Shown: positions 14,547 through 22,029 of the stretch, in pieces
Layout: every line of letters starts with the position of its first letter
How positions within the stretch are numbered: the first letter of the stretch is position 1
Assembly (NCBI GenBank): GCA_937888615.1
Contig: CALABZ010000089.1
Location: 1 to 30,902 of the forward strand
DNA from: an uncultured Lentisphaeria bacterium
GTDB lineage: Bacteria > Verrucomicrobiota > Lentisphaeria > Victivallales > Victivallaceae
DNA length: 30,902 nucleotides
Direction: 5' to 3'
The notes under the pieces: model-generated
What the model was told of the DNA's origin: nothing
Seen by the model: only the letters and a program-made list of their open reading frames with translations
The model's database searches: none
Program-made: the position numbers and the translations under genes

Positions 14547-16955
14547 ATGAAAGTATCATATAACTGGCTGAACCGCTATGTCGCCGTCAACTGCGGCATT
14601 CCGGAACTGGCCGATAAATTGACGATGGCCGGAATCGAAGTCGAAGGAATCGAACCGGTCGGCAAAATTCCCGACGGCGTGGTCGTCGGCAGAATCGAAG
14701 AACGCAAACCGCACCCGAACGCGGATACTCTTTCCTGCTGTAAAGTCGATGTCGGCGACAGCGTCCTCGAAATTGTTTGCGGCGCGCCCAACTGCGACGC
14801 CGGCAAGAAAGTCCCGGTGGCGACCATCGGCGCTGTTTTGACCGACCCCGAATCGAAAGCCGAATTCAAGATCAAGAAATCAAACCTGCGCGGCGAAAAA
14901 TCCTACGGCATGCTTTGCAGTGCCCGTGAACTTGGGCTCGGCAATGATCATCATGGACTGCTTGAGCTTTCCGAGGAAGCGACAGTCGGCGCCCCGGTGG
15001 GCGAACTTTTTCCCGGTGATACCGTGTTCGGCCTCGAAATTACGCCGAACCGCCCCGACTGTCTGTCGCACTGGGGGGTGGCCCGCGATGTCGCCTGCCT
15101 GCTCGACACCGATGCCCGCCTGCCCGAAATCCCCAAGGCTAAAGCCGCTGTCACCGATGATTCCATGAATCTGGTGACGGTCGAAAATCCGGCCCTGTGC
15201 CCCCGCTATATCGGACGCGCCATTCGCAACGTCAAAGTCGGCGAGAGCCCGGAATGGCTGAAGAAATGCCTGACCGCTATCGGCTTGCGCCCGATCAATA
15301 ATATCGTGGACATCACCAATTTCGTGCTGTTCGAACTGGGACAGCCGCTGCATGCGTTTGACCGTGACAAACTTGCCGGAGGCCGCGTCGTTATCCGCAA
15401 TGCCCGTCCCGGTGAAAAAATCACCCTGCTCGACGATACTGAACTCGAACTGGCCCCCGAAAATCTGGTGATAGCCGATGCCGAAAAGCCGATGTGCCTG
15501 GCTGGCGTTATGGGCGGCTTGGACTCCGGCGTAACCGATGGTACTACCAATGTGTTGTTGGAATCGGCAGTATTCGAACCGTGGAATATCCGCACCACTT
15601 CCCGCACTCGCGGCATTTCCAGCGACTCCTCCTACCGTTTTGAACGCGGCGTGGACTGGCGTATGACCGAGATCGCCGCCGACCGCGCGGTGCAACTGAT
15701 TCTGGAACTCGCCGGCGGCGAAGCTGTCGGTCCTTTCTATGATGTCTGCGGTAAACTGGAGCCGCCCGCACCGGTGAAGTGCCGTTTCGACCGTATCCGG
15801 CTCTTGACCGGGATGAAAATCGGCAATGACGAAATCGTCGGAATCTTTCAAAAGCTGGGCTTGACCGTCTCTGCGCTTGATGACACGCATTGCGTCGTGC
15901 TTCCCCCGACCTACCGGTACGACCTTGAACGCGAGGCCGACCTTGCCGAGGAAGTTGCCCGCATTCATGGACTCGACAAGATTCCCGACGTTCCGGTCCG
16001 GGTGAAGTCCGCGGCCTCCATTCGCGAGGATTCCTATTTCGAACGCGAAGCCATGCGCAATCAATTGATTGGCCTCGGGCTTTATGAATGCCTGCATTAC
16101 AGCACGGTCAGCCCGAAATCAGCGCTCAGCGACAGCCGTTTCGAAGAACGCGACCTGGTCCGCATGATCAACCCGATCGGACAGGATTCCAGCGTCATGC
16201 GTCCCTCGTTGCTCGGCGAAATGCTGGCCACCATTGACCGCAATATTTCGCGCCGCAATACCGACCTCCAGCTTTTTGAGCTCGACCGTGTGTTCTGCGC
16301 CAATTCCGACAAATTTCCGGAAGAACGCTATGAACTGCTGTTGGTCCTGACCGGCCGCCGTCATCCCGAACTTTATTCGGCCGCATTGAAGGATGTTTTT
16401 GACTTCTACGATATGAAGGGCTTGCTCGAATCGCTGTTCGAACTGCGTCGAATTGACAATTACACGTTCGAACCGGTCGAAGATGGGCGTTTCGCCCCCG
16501 GCATGGGCGCGGCGGTGTATATCGATGGCGAACTCGCGGGGCATTTCGGACAGCTTGCCGAAGAACTGGCGGGCGGTTTCAAAACCGATCATCCGGTTTA
16601 TACCGCTCAGCTCGACGTGGCGCTGCTGCTGGCGAAAACGCCCGGTTTGCAGTATTATAAACCGCTTTCGCCGTATCCGGCCACCAGCCGTGATATCGCC
16701 TTTGTGGCACCCGGCGGTTTGACGCATCGCAAGATTCTGGAGTTCATCGGCTCCTGCCGGATCAAAAATCTGGAGAAAGTCCGCCTGTTTGACGTATATG
16801 AAGACGAGAAAGTGCTGGGCCCCGGCCGCCGCAGCATGGCCTATTCGTTCACGTTCCGCAGCAAAGAGCGCACCCTGACCGATACCGAGGTCAACAACGC
16901 CTACGAAAAACTGCGCAAACAGTTGGCGGAAGGACTCGGCGTCGAACTGCGCTGA
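14547..16955 (+). CDS. pheT: Phenylalanyl-tRNA synthetase beta subunit
   Basis: PheT supplies tRNA binding and editing for the synthetase. At 802 residues it has the full bacterial architecture. After the N-terminal core there is an EMAP/OB-type tRNA-binding domain (about 40-150, 'PHPNADTLSCCKVDVGD'). A B3/B4 editing domain follows (about 210-370, 'NNIVDITNFVLFELGQPLHA'), then B5 (about 400-475), a catalytic-like core and a C-terminal FDX-ACB anticodon-binding domain (about 708-802, 'YPATSRDIAFV'). AAGGTGAG precedes the ATG. It follows pheS by 15 bp and precedes a hydrolase gene by 16 bp, so the three probably share one transcript. Confidence 0.97.
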   Translation: MKVSYNWLNRYVAVNCGIPELADKLTMAGIEVEGIEPVGKIPDGVVVGRIEERKPHPNADTLSCCKVDVGDSVLEIVCGAPNCDAGKKVPVATIGAVLTDPESKAEFKIKKSNLRGEKSYGMLCSARELGLGNDHHGLLELSEEATVGAPVGELFPGDTVFGLEITPNRPDCLSHWGVARDVACLLDTDARLPEIPKAKAAVTDDSMNLVTVENPALCPRYIGRAIRNVKVGESPEWLKKCLTAIGLRPINNIVDITNFVLFELGQPLHAFDRDKLAGGRVVIRNARPGEKITLLDDTELELAPENLVIADAEKPMCLAGVMGGLDSGVTDGTTNVLLESAVFEPWNIRTTSRTRGISSDSSYRFERGVDWRMTEIAADRAVQLILELAGGEAVGPFYDVCGKLEPPAPVKCRFDRIRLLTGMKIGNDEIVGIFQKLGLTVSALDDTHCVVLPPTYRYDLEREADLAEEVARIHGLDKIPDVPVRVKSAASIREDSYFEREAMRNQLIGLGLYECLHYSTVSPKSALSDSRFEERDLVRMINPIGQDSSVMRPSLLGEMLATIDRNISRRNTDLQLFELDRVFCANSDKFPEERYELLLVLTGRRHPELYSAALKDVFDFYDMKGLLESLFELRRIDNYTFEPVEDGRFAPGMGAAVYIDGELAGHFGQLAEELAGGFKTDHPVYTAQLDVALLLAKTPGLQYYKPLSPYPATSRDIAFVAPGGLTHRKILEFIGSCRIKNLEKVRLFDVYEDEKVLGPGRRSMAYSFTFRSKERTLTDTEVNNAYEKLRKQLAEGLGVELR

Positions 16956-16971
16956 ACACGGGAGGGAGATG

Positions 16972-18129
16972 ATGAACGTTTCTTTGCGCTGGCGTAAAAT
17001 CAGCCGTTGGTTCGTCATTGTTTCCCTCTGTCTCATTTTGCTGATGGGGGCCGCCACCGGGATCCTGTACCTGATGATCCGAGCCGCGGTCGGCAAACTG
17101 CCGGACAGAGCCACCTATCGGGCCTACGAGAAGTTGCCGAATTTCAAGGATGGGCAGTTTCGAAATTACGAGCCCATGCAGCATATTATCTGGAAAAAGC
17201 CGCGCGGCCGCATTGTCAGCCGTTTCCTGACCGATCCCCCGAAAGGCCCGGAAAACGCCATTCCCCGCAAAGAACTCAACAGCCGCAACGTCGGTCCCAA
17301 AAAACCGGGTGTTCTGCGGGTGTTCTGGCTCGGGCATTCGACGTTGCTTTTCGATATCGACGGTGTCCGGCTCCTGACCGATCCCGTTTTCGGCAATGCC
17401 GGACCGCTTCCCGGTATCGTCCGGCGTTTCCAGCCCAGTCCGCTGGAACGCGGCGAAATACCCAAGCTCAATCTTGACGTCATCCTGATTTCGCACGACC
17501 ATTACGACCATCTGGAGAAGAAAACCATTGAATCCCTGGTCCGCAGTGATATCCGGTTCATCGTGCCGCTCGGCGTCAGTGCGCGACTGCGCGGCTGGGG
17601 CATCGCCGCCGACCGCATTACCGAATTGAACTGGGGCGACAGCGCCGAAGTCGGTAGCCTGAAAGTGACCGCCGTCACCGCCCGCCATTTTTCCGGCCGC
17701 CTGCTGAAAGACCGCAACCGCACATTGTGGACCGCTTATGTGTTGAAGGGTCCGAAACATAACGTTTTTTTCGCCGGAGATGGTGGTTACGGGGAGCATT
17801 TCAAGAAAATCGGCGCCGAATACGGTCCGTTCGACCTGACCTGTCTGGAAATCGGGGCGTGGAGCGAACGCTGGCCCAACTCCCACCTTTTCCCCGAGCA
17901 GACCATTCAGGCGCACAAGGAGTTGCGCGGGGAATTTCTGTTGCCGATCCACTGGGCGGCCTACGATCTGGCGTTTCACGAATGGGATGAGCCGATCCGG
18001 CGGGCAAGCACCGCCGCCGCTGAGAAAAAAGTGGAACTGCTGACCCCGATTCAAGGCGAAGAACTGATTCCCGGAAAAACCGCGACGACAAAATGGTGGG
18101 ACCCCGGCATCAAAAATCCGGCGCAATAG
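16972..18129 (+). CDS. Membrane-anchored metallo-beta-lactamase-fold hydrolase (NAPE-PLD/UlaG-like)
   Basis: The 385-residue protein has a basic N-terminus and one membrane segment (about 12-36), then a metallo-beta-lactamase domain. The metal motif is 'ISHDHYDHL' (His175, His177, Asp179, His180), with further ligands expected in 'TARHFSGR', 'FFAGDGGYGEHF' and 'IHWAAYDL'. The block 'FWLGHSTLLFDIDGVRLLTD' and the whole layout match the group that includes N-acylphosphatidylethanolamine phospholipase D and UlaG lactonases. A lipid substrate at the membrane is plausible but unproven. GGAGGGAG (16961-16968) favours the ATG at 16972 over that at 16969. Its last 20 bp overlap the convergent gene. 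Confidence 0.87.
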   Translation: MNVSLRWRKISRWFVIVSLCLILLMGAATGILYLMIRAAVGKLPDRATYRAYEKLPNFKDGQFRNYEPMQHIIWKKPRGRIVSRFLTDPPKGPENAIPRKELNSRNVGPKKPGVLRVFWLGHSTLLFDIDGVRLLTDPVFGNAGPLPGIVRRFQPSPLERGEIPKLNLDVILISHDHYDHLEKKTIESLVRSDIRFIVPLGVSARLRGWGIAADRITELNWGDSAEVGSLKVTAVTARHFSGRLLKDRNRTLWTAYVLKGPKHNVFFAGDGGYGEHFKKIGAEYGPFDLTCLEIGAWSERWPNSHLFPEQTIQAHKELRGEFLLPIHWAAYDLAFHEWDEPIRRASTAAAEKKVELLTPIQGEELIPGKTATTKWWDPGIKNPAQ

Positions 18130-19570
18130 ACGGACTCCAGTCAAACCGGCAGACAATATCGTATTCCATGCTGCGGGTTGCCAGACGGTCCACGCCGCGG
18201 TCGTCGGCCAGGTTTCGCCCGACACTGTAGACGCATTCGCCGGGGATATACTTCAACGCTTTGCCGGTGTAGGGATCGACGGGGAGCTTGTTCAGGTATT
18301 TGGGAATGAGTTCTCCAAGCCTTTGCGGATACTTTCCGTTGGCACGGCGGTAACGCTCCAGCGCAATCGCCGTCCGGCCCACCCGGAGGTTGGCCAGATC
18401 TTCCGACAACCGGTATGCATATGTTTCCAGAAGCGTGTATTCGGCGATCACCGCGGCCGGTGATGGTTCGGCATATGCCCGGCGGCGAACCTCTAGGATC
18501 GGGCGGAGTTGATGGTATTCCATGCGGGCGTAACGCATATCGTCCACGCTGACGGCGATCACCGGCATATAGATGACCGAACGGATCAGGAGTTTACGGA
18601 TTGCATTATTGGAACTGCCGCGTCCGCTGATTTTATGGGCCAGGTCCACCCGCTCCCGCAATTCGTTGAACTCCGGCATGGAGTGTTCCTGTGCGGCGGC
18701 CCATGTTTCGTGTTCCGTCAATACCTCGTCCGGGAGTTCGCGAAGGTGTTTCTCCAACATTTTTAACTGTTCGCGGTAAAGGGTAACGATACGAAAATCT
18801 TCGTCAAACCATCGCTGGCAACTGCGGGAATATTCCAGCCATTTGCTCGGAGACGCCGTTAGTTCCGGGCTCATCAGCCGCTCCATAAGCTTGTTCCAGA
18901 TCAGGTCGATCAGTTCAAAATCGCGTCCGGTCCAGGCCCGGTTCAGCCCGAAGTGTTCGATACGGGCGACTTCATCCAGCGGCAGGACTCCGAGTCGCTC
19001 CACGGCGTATGGCTTCGGCGGCAACGGACGGTCCTCGAACTGTTCGAGCGTCGTTCCAAACTGATTCAGCTTATAGCTCCGATACCAGTCGAACGGCCAG
19101 ACCAGGCATATTGCCGCCAGCGGAACCGCCGCTACCGATTGCACCAGCGGAGAGATCCGCCACGGTTTTTCCGGTTGTTCCACGGCGGAAATCCGGTTGA
19201 GTACCGGCATCATCAACAGGGGGAGCAGGGCTATCAGGGGACCGGCAACCGGCCCCGTCGGCCACAACCACAACAGCGCGATGACCACCGCGAAAATCAG
19301 GTAATGAAGTCCCGCGAAAACTCCTCCTCCCAACCGTTGGAAAATCACCGCTCCGGCTGCGACATTCACATACGGAAGCAACAGCGGAAATACCATTCGA
19401 CAGCGGTATACGGCGGCGATGACGGCAAGAGCTACCGAGTAAAACAGCAGGAAAATGATCCCCCAAACCACACTCCAGGCATTTACGAAGAGGACCGCCA
19501 ATCCGGCAGCGACCGCCAGCACCGCGAGAGTGCCGGTCAGGTAGCGACGGATTTTAGTTTGTTCATCCAT
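18110..19570 (-). CDS. Polytopic membrane protein with a pseudopilin-like C-terminal tail
   Basis: This 486-residue protein is of unknown function. Residues about 12-180 hold five to seven hydrophobic segments. A long soluble part follows (about 185-400), helical and rich in charged residues. The last 60 residues read like the tail of type II secretion pseudopilins and related Planctomycetes/Lentisphaerae proteins: 'YRRANGKYPQRLGELIPKYL', 'LPVDPYTGKALKYIPGE', 'CVYSVGRNLADDRG'. In such proteins this tail carries a calcium-binding loop; here it is fused to a membrane protein with no pilin N-terminus. The gene overlaps the transporter gene upstream by 8 bp and the hydrolase gene by 20 bp at its 3' end. 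Confidence 0.7.
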   Translation of the reverse strand: MDEQTKIRRYLTGTLAVLAVAAGLAVLFVNAWSVVWGIIFLLFYSVALAVIAAVYRCRMVFPLLLPYVNVAAGAVIFQRLGGGVFAGLHYLIFAVVIALLWLWPTGPVAGPLIALLPLLMMPVLNRISAVEQPEKPWRISPLVQSVAAVPLAAICLVWPFDWYRSYKLNQFGTTLEQFEDRPLPPKPYAVERLGVLPLDEVARIEHFGLNRAWTGRDFELIDLIWNKLMERLMSPELTASPSKWLEYSRSCQRWFDEDFRIVTLYREQLKMLEKHLRELPDEVLTEHETWAAAQEHSMPEFNELRERVDLAHKISGRGSSNNAIRKLLIRSVIYMPVIAVSVDDMRYARMEYHQLRPILEVRRRAYAEPSPAAVIAEYTLLETYAYRLSEDLANLRVGRTAIALERYRRANGKYPQRLGELIPKYLNKLPVDPYTGKALKYIPGECVYSVGRNLADDRGVDRLATRSMEYDIVCRFDWSPSIAPDF

Positions 19571-20471
19571 GAGGCTGCGCCGCTGCTGAATAGAGGATGA
19601 TCGCGACGGCCATCAACACCGCCGCCACCGCGCGCCGCACCCACATGCGCGGACTGATTCTGGCGTCAAGCCGGGCATGGCCGAGCGACACCACCAGGAT
19701 GCCAAGCGCGATCGAGAACAGCCCCCGGCTGGACTGAATCACATTGCCGAATACCACTCCGAGGAGTCCGAAACAGACGAACAGCGTCGCCTGCGACAGA
19801 TACCAGGTGAGGCCGAATGGGATTGCACGGACGAACTGCTGGCGCGTCCAGCGGAATTTCCGCAGGAACGGCAGCGTGACCAGTCCCAGCACCGCATAAC
19901 AGACGGCCACTACGCCGAGGGCGTCCCGGATCATACTGCCGCTGTTCGGCATAAGGACCAAGTGCGTTTCCACCATATCGGTGAGCGAATAAAAGACCAG
20001 TGTCGAGGCCAGCCACAAGACGCCTTTCAGGGAAAACCGGGTGCCGCCGCTCCAGTTCATACCGACCGCGGCCACGGCGCTCATGCAGACCGCGAGCCAT
20101 TGCAGACCGTTGAGCCGGTTGCCGAGAAATCCGACATAGATGATCGACAAGACAATGATTTTCAAGCCCAGTAGCGAAGAACTCCGGCTGGCTTCGATAT
20201 TGCGCAGCGTATTGAAAAACGATGCCTGCCCGGTTGCGAAACATCCCACCCACAGTACCATATAAAGCGCAAATTCGGGCACCATCGACCAGGAATGAAT
20301 CGGAAACAGAAACGGGATGAACGGCAAGCTGATCACTCCCATCGCCAACTGCGAAAAGATCAACAACCGGACCGGCGACTTGTACCGGGTCATGAACCCG
20401 GCACTGCACAGATAGGAAGTCGATTGGAACAATGCGGTTAGAATCCCAGCGACGATACCAAGAGCAATCAT
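19563..20471 (-). CDS. EamA/DMT-superfamily transporter
   Basis: The 302-residue protein is almost wholly hydrophobic, with about ten predicted membrane helices in two similar halves, as in drug/metabolite transporters. The second half shows the typical 'LLGVVFGNVIQSSRGLFSIA' and 'ILVVSLGHARLD' pattern. The substrate cannot be read from sequence; relatives move amino acids, sugars or other metabolites. The ATG at 20471 is preferred over a TTG at 20486, because TGAGGT lies 9 nt before the ATG. The stop overlaps the start of the polytopic membrane protein by 8 bp, so the two are translated from one message. Confidence 0.8.
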   Translation of the reverse strand: MIALGIVAGILTALFQSTSYLCSAGFMTRYKSPVRLLIFSQLAMGVISLPFIPFLFPIHSWSMVPEFALYMVLWVGCFATGQASFFNTLRNIEASRSSSLLGLKIIVLSIIYVGFLGNRLNGLQWLAVCMSAVAAVGMNWSGGTRFSLKGVLWLASTLVFYSLTDMVETHLVLMPNSGSMIRDALGVVAVCYAVLGLVTLPFLRKFRWTRQQFVRAIPFGLTWYLSQATLFVCFGLLGVVFGNVIQSSRGLFSIALGILVVSLGHARLDARISPRMWVRRAVAAVLMAVAIILYSAAAQPHG

Positions 20472-20496
20472 ATTATAATACCTCAACTTACGGCGG

Positions 20497-20531
20497 AAGC
20501 GTTAAGATATCACATCTCCGGCAATATGCAA
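20497..20531 (-). promoter_or_regulatory. Candidate promoter of the transporter operon
   Basis: On the minus strand, TTGCAT (20526-20531), a 16-bp gap and TATCTT (20504-20509) predict a start near 20497, about 26 nt before the ATG at 20471. Confidence 0.4.
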
Positions 20532-20570
20532 ATGATGATCGGTTTCCCCAACGACTTTTTGAGGTGGCAT

Positions 20571-20612
20571 AAAAAATCCGCGGAAAGCCGGTGAGGACTT
20601 TCCGCGGATTTT
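20571..20612 (-). terminator. Intrinsic terminator after the E2 gene
   Basis: A perfect 15-bp stem (20573-20587 with 20598-20612, core ATCCGCGGAAAG) with a 10-nt loop is followed on the minus strand by a run of T residues. It lies 20 bp beyond the E2 stop and closes the DeoR-E1-E2 operon, so no E3 gene can be cotranscribed. Confidence 0.9.
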
Positions 20613-20632
20613 GATCGTTAGTGGAAAAAGGC

Positions 20633-22009
20633 TCAGACCATGGTATCCCAGAGGGCCGCGTCTTCGAGCTTGTTCTTCACTGCGTTGACGAATTCCGCGC
20701 CGAGCGCGCCGTCGATAACGCGATGGTCGCAGCTCAACGTGATCTTCATCATATCGCGGACCACGATTTCGCCGTCGCGCACCACCGGGGTGGGCATGGA
20801 CGAGGAAACCGCCAGAATGGCGCTTTCGCCGGGGTTCACGATAGCGAGGAAGTTTTCGACATTCATCATGCCCATGTTGGAAATGGTGAATGTGCCGCCT
20901 TTCAGCAGGTCCGGCGAAATTTTGCCGCTGCGGGCCTTTTCGGCGTATTCGGCGGTTTCGGCCTGGATTTCATCGAGTCCCTTGCGGTCGGTGTTGCGGA
21001 TTACCGGCACCACCAGTCCGTTCGGAATGCTGACGGCCACGCCCACGTTGACCTTGGAACGCGTGATCACCGATTTGCCGTCGGTAATGGCGTTGACCGT
21101 GGGATAGTCTTTCAGCGCCAGCGCCACGGCCTTGACGATGAACACGTTTACGCTGAGGTTGATGCCTTCGGCTTTCAACTGTTTGCGCTTGGCCATGATT
21201 ATGCCCATGTCGATGCTGACGGTCACATAGAAATGCGGAATCGTCTGCTTGGACTGCTGGAGGCGCTGGGCGATGATCTTGCGCATGGTGTTCATTTCGC
21301 GCGGACGTTCGGAGGCGGCGTCCTTCACATCCTGAATCGTGATGCGGTCGCCTTCGCCGGTTCCTTCGAGCTGGAGCATTTCCAGTTTTTCCTTGCGGGC
21401 CAGTTCGAGGGCCGCCGGAGTGATCTTCTTGTCATTATAACCGGAAGATTCCAGATAATTCTTCACGTCCTGTTCGGTAACGCGGCCAACGCCGCCGCCG
21501 GTTCCCTTGATCTTATTGATGTCGATCAGATAATCTTCGGCGAATTTGCGGGCACGCGGGCTCGGTTTGGACTTGCTGGCCGGGGCCGGAGCGGGCGCGG
21601 GGGCCGCGACCGGAGCCGCCGCCGGAGCGGGAGCAGCAGCCATGGCCGGGGCCGCTTTCGGCGTTTCGGCTTTTTTCGGGGCGGGAGCAGCAGCCATGGC
21701 CGGAACCGGAGCAGCCGCGGGGGCCGCGACCGGAGCCGGAGTAGCCAGCATATCGGCCGGGATGGCCTCGCCGGGTTCGCCGATGACGGCGGCGGTGGTC
21801 ATGACCGGGACTTCCACCCCGGCCTTGGTCACAATTTTCAGAATGGTGCCTTCGAACTGTGATTCGACTTCCAGCACTGCTTTGTCGGTTTCCACTTCAA
21901 AAAGGACATCGCCCTTCTTGACGCTGTCGCCTTCCTTGACGTTCCACGAAGCGATGGTCACGGTTTCTTCGGATTGACCAAGTTTCGGAATCGGAATTTT
22001 TGTTGCCAT
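20633..22009 (-). CDS. Dihydrolipoamide acyltransferase E2 of a 2-oxoacid dehydrogenase complex
   Basis: E2 is the core of the complex and passes acyl groups from E1 to CoA. The 458-residue chain has one lipoyl domain (1-79, lipoyl Lys43 in 'ETDKAVLEVES') and a long Ala/Pro linker (about 88-145). Two consecutive subunit-binding domains follow ('SPRARKFAEDYLIDINKIKG', about 150-186, and 'ITPAALELARKEKLEMLQLE', about 196-232). The catalytic domain (235-458) has the active-site 'DHRVIDG' (428-434). One subunit-binding domain is usual, so the second is odd. The start has GAGGAGAAC upstream. It lies 20 bp after E1. Pyruvate is the likeliest substrate, judged from the paired E1, but acetoin or branched-chain acids are not excluded. 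Confidence 0.93.
   Translation of the reverse strand: MATKIPIPKLGQSEETVTIASWNVKEGDSVKKGDVLFEVETDKAVLEVESQFEGTILKIVTKAGVEVPVMTTAAVIGEPGEAIPADMLATPAPVAAPAAAPVPAMAAAPAPKKAETPKAAPAMAAAPAPAAAPVAAPAPAPAPASKSKPSPRARKFAEDYLIDINKIKGTGGGVGRVTEQDVKNYLESSGYNDKKITPAALELARKEKLEMLQLEGTGEGDRITIQDVKDAASERPREMNTMRKIIAQRLQQSKQTIPHFYVTVSIDMGIIMAKRKQLKAEGINLSVNVFIVKAVALALKDYPTVNAITDGKSVITRSKVNVGVAVSIPNGLVVPVIRNTDRKGLDEIQAETAEYAEKARSGKISPDLLKGGTFTISNMGMMNVENFLAIVNPGESAILAVSSSMPTPVVRDGEIVVRDMMKITLSCDHRVIDGALGAEFVNAVKNKLEDAALWDTMV
21599..21738. repeat. Direct repeats in the Ala/Pro linker of E2
   Basis: A 23-bp unit occurs identically at 21627-21649 and 21681-21703 (54 bp apart). A second unit containing GGCCGCGACCGGAGCCG recurs at about 21599-21618 and 21719-21738 (120 bp apart). 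Both offsets are multiples of three, so the linker can lengthen or shorten in frame. Linker growth by duplication is the likely origin. Confidence 0.7.
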
Positions 22010-22029
22010 AATCAGTTCTCCTCAAACGC

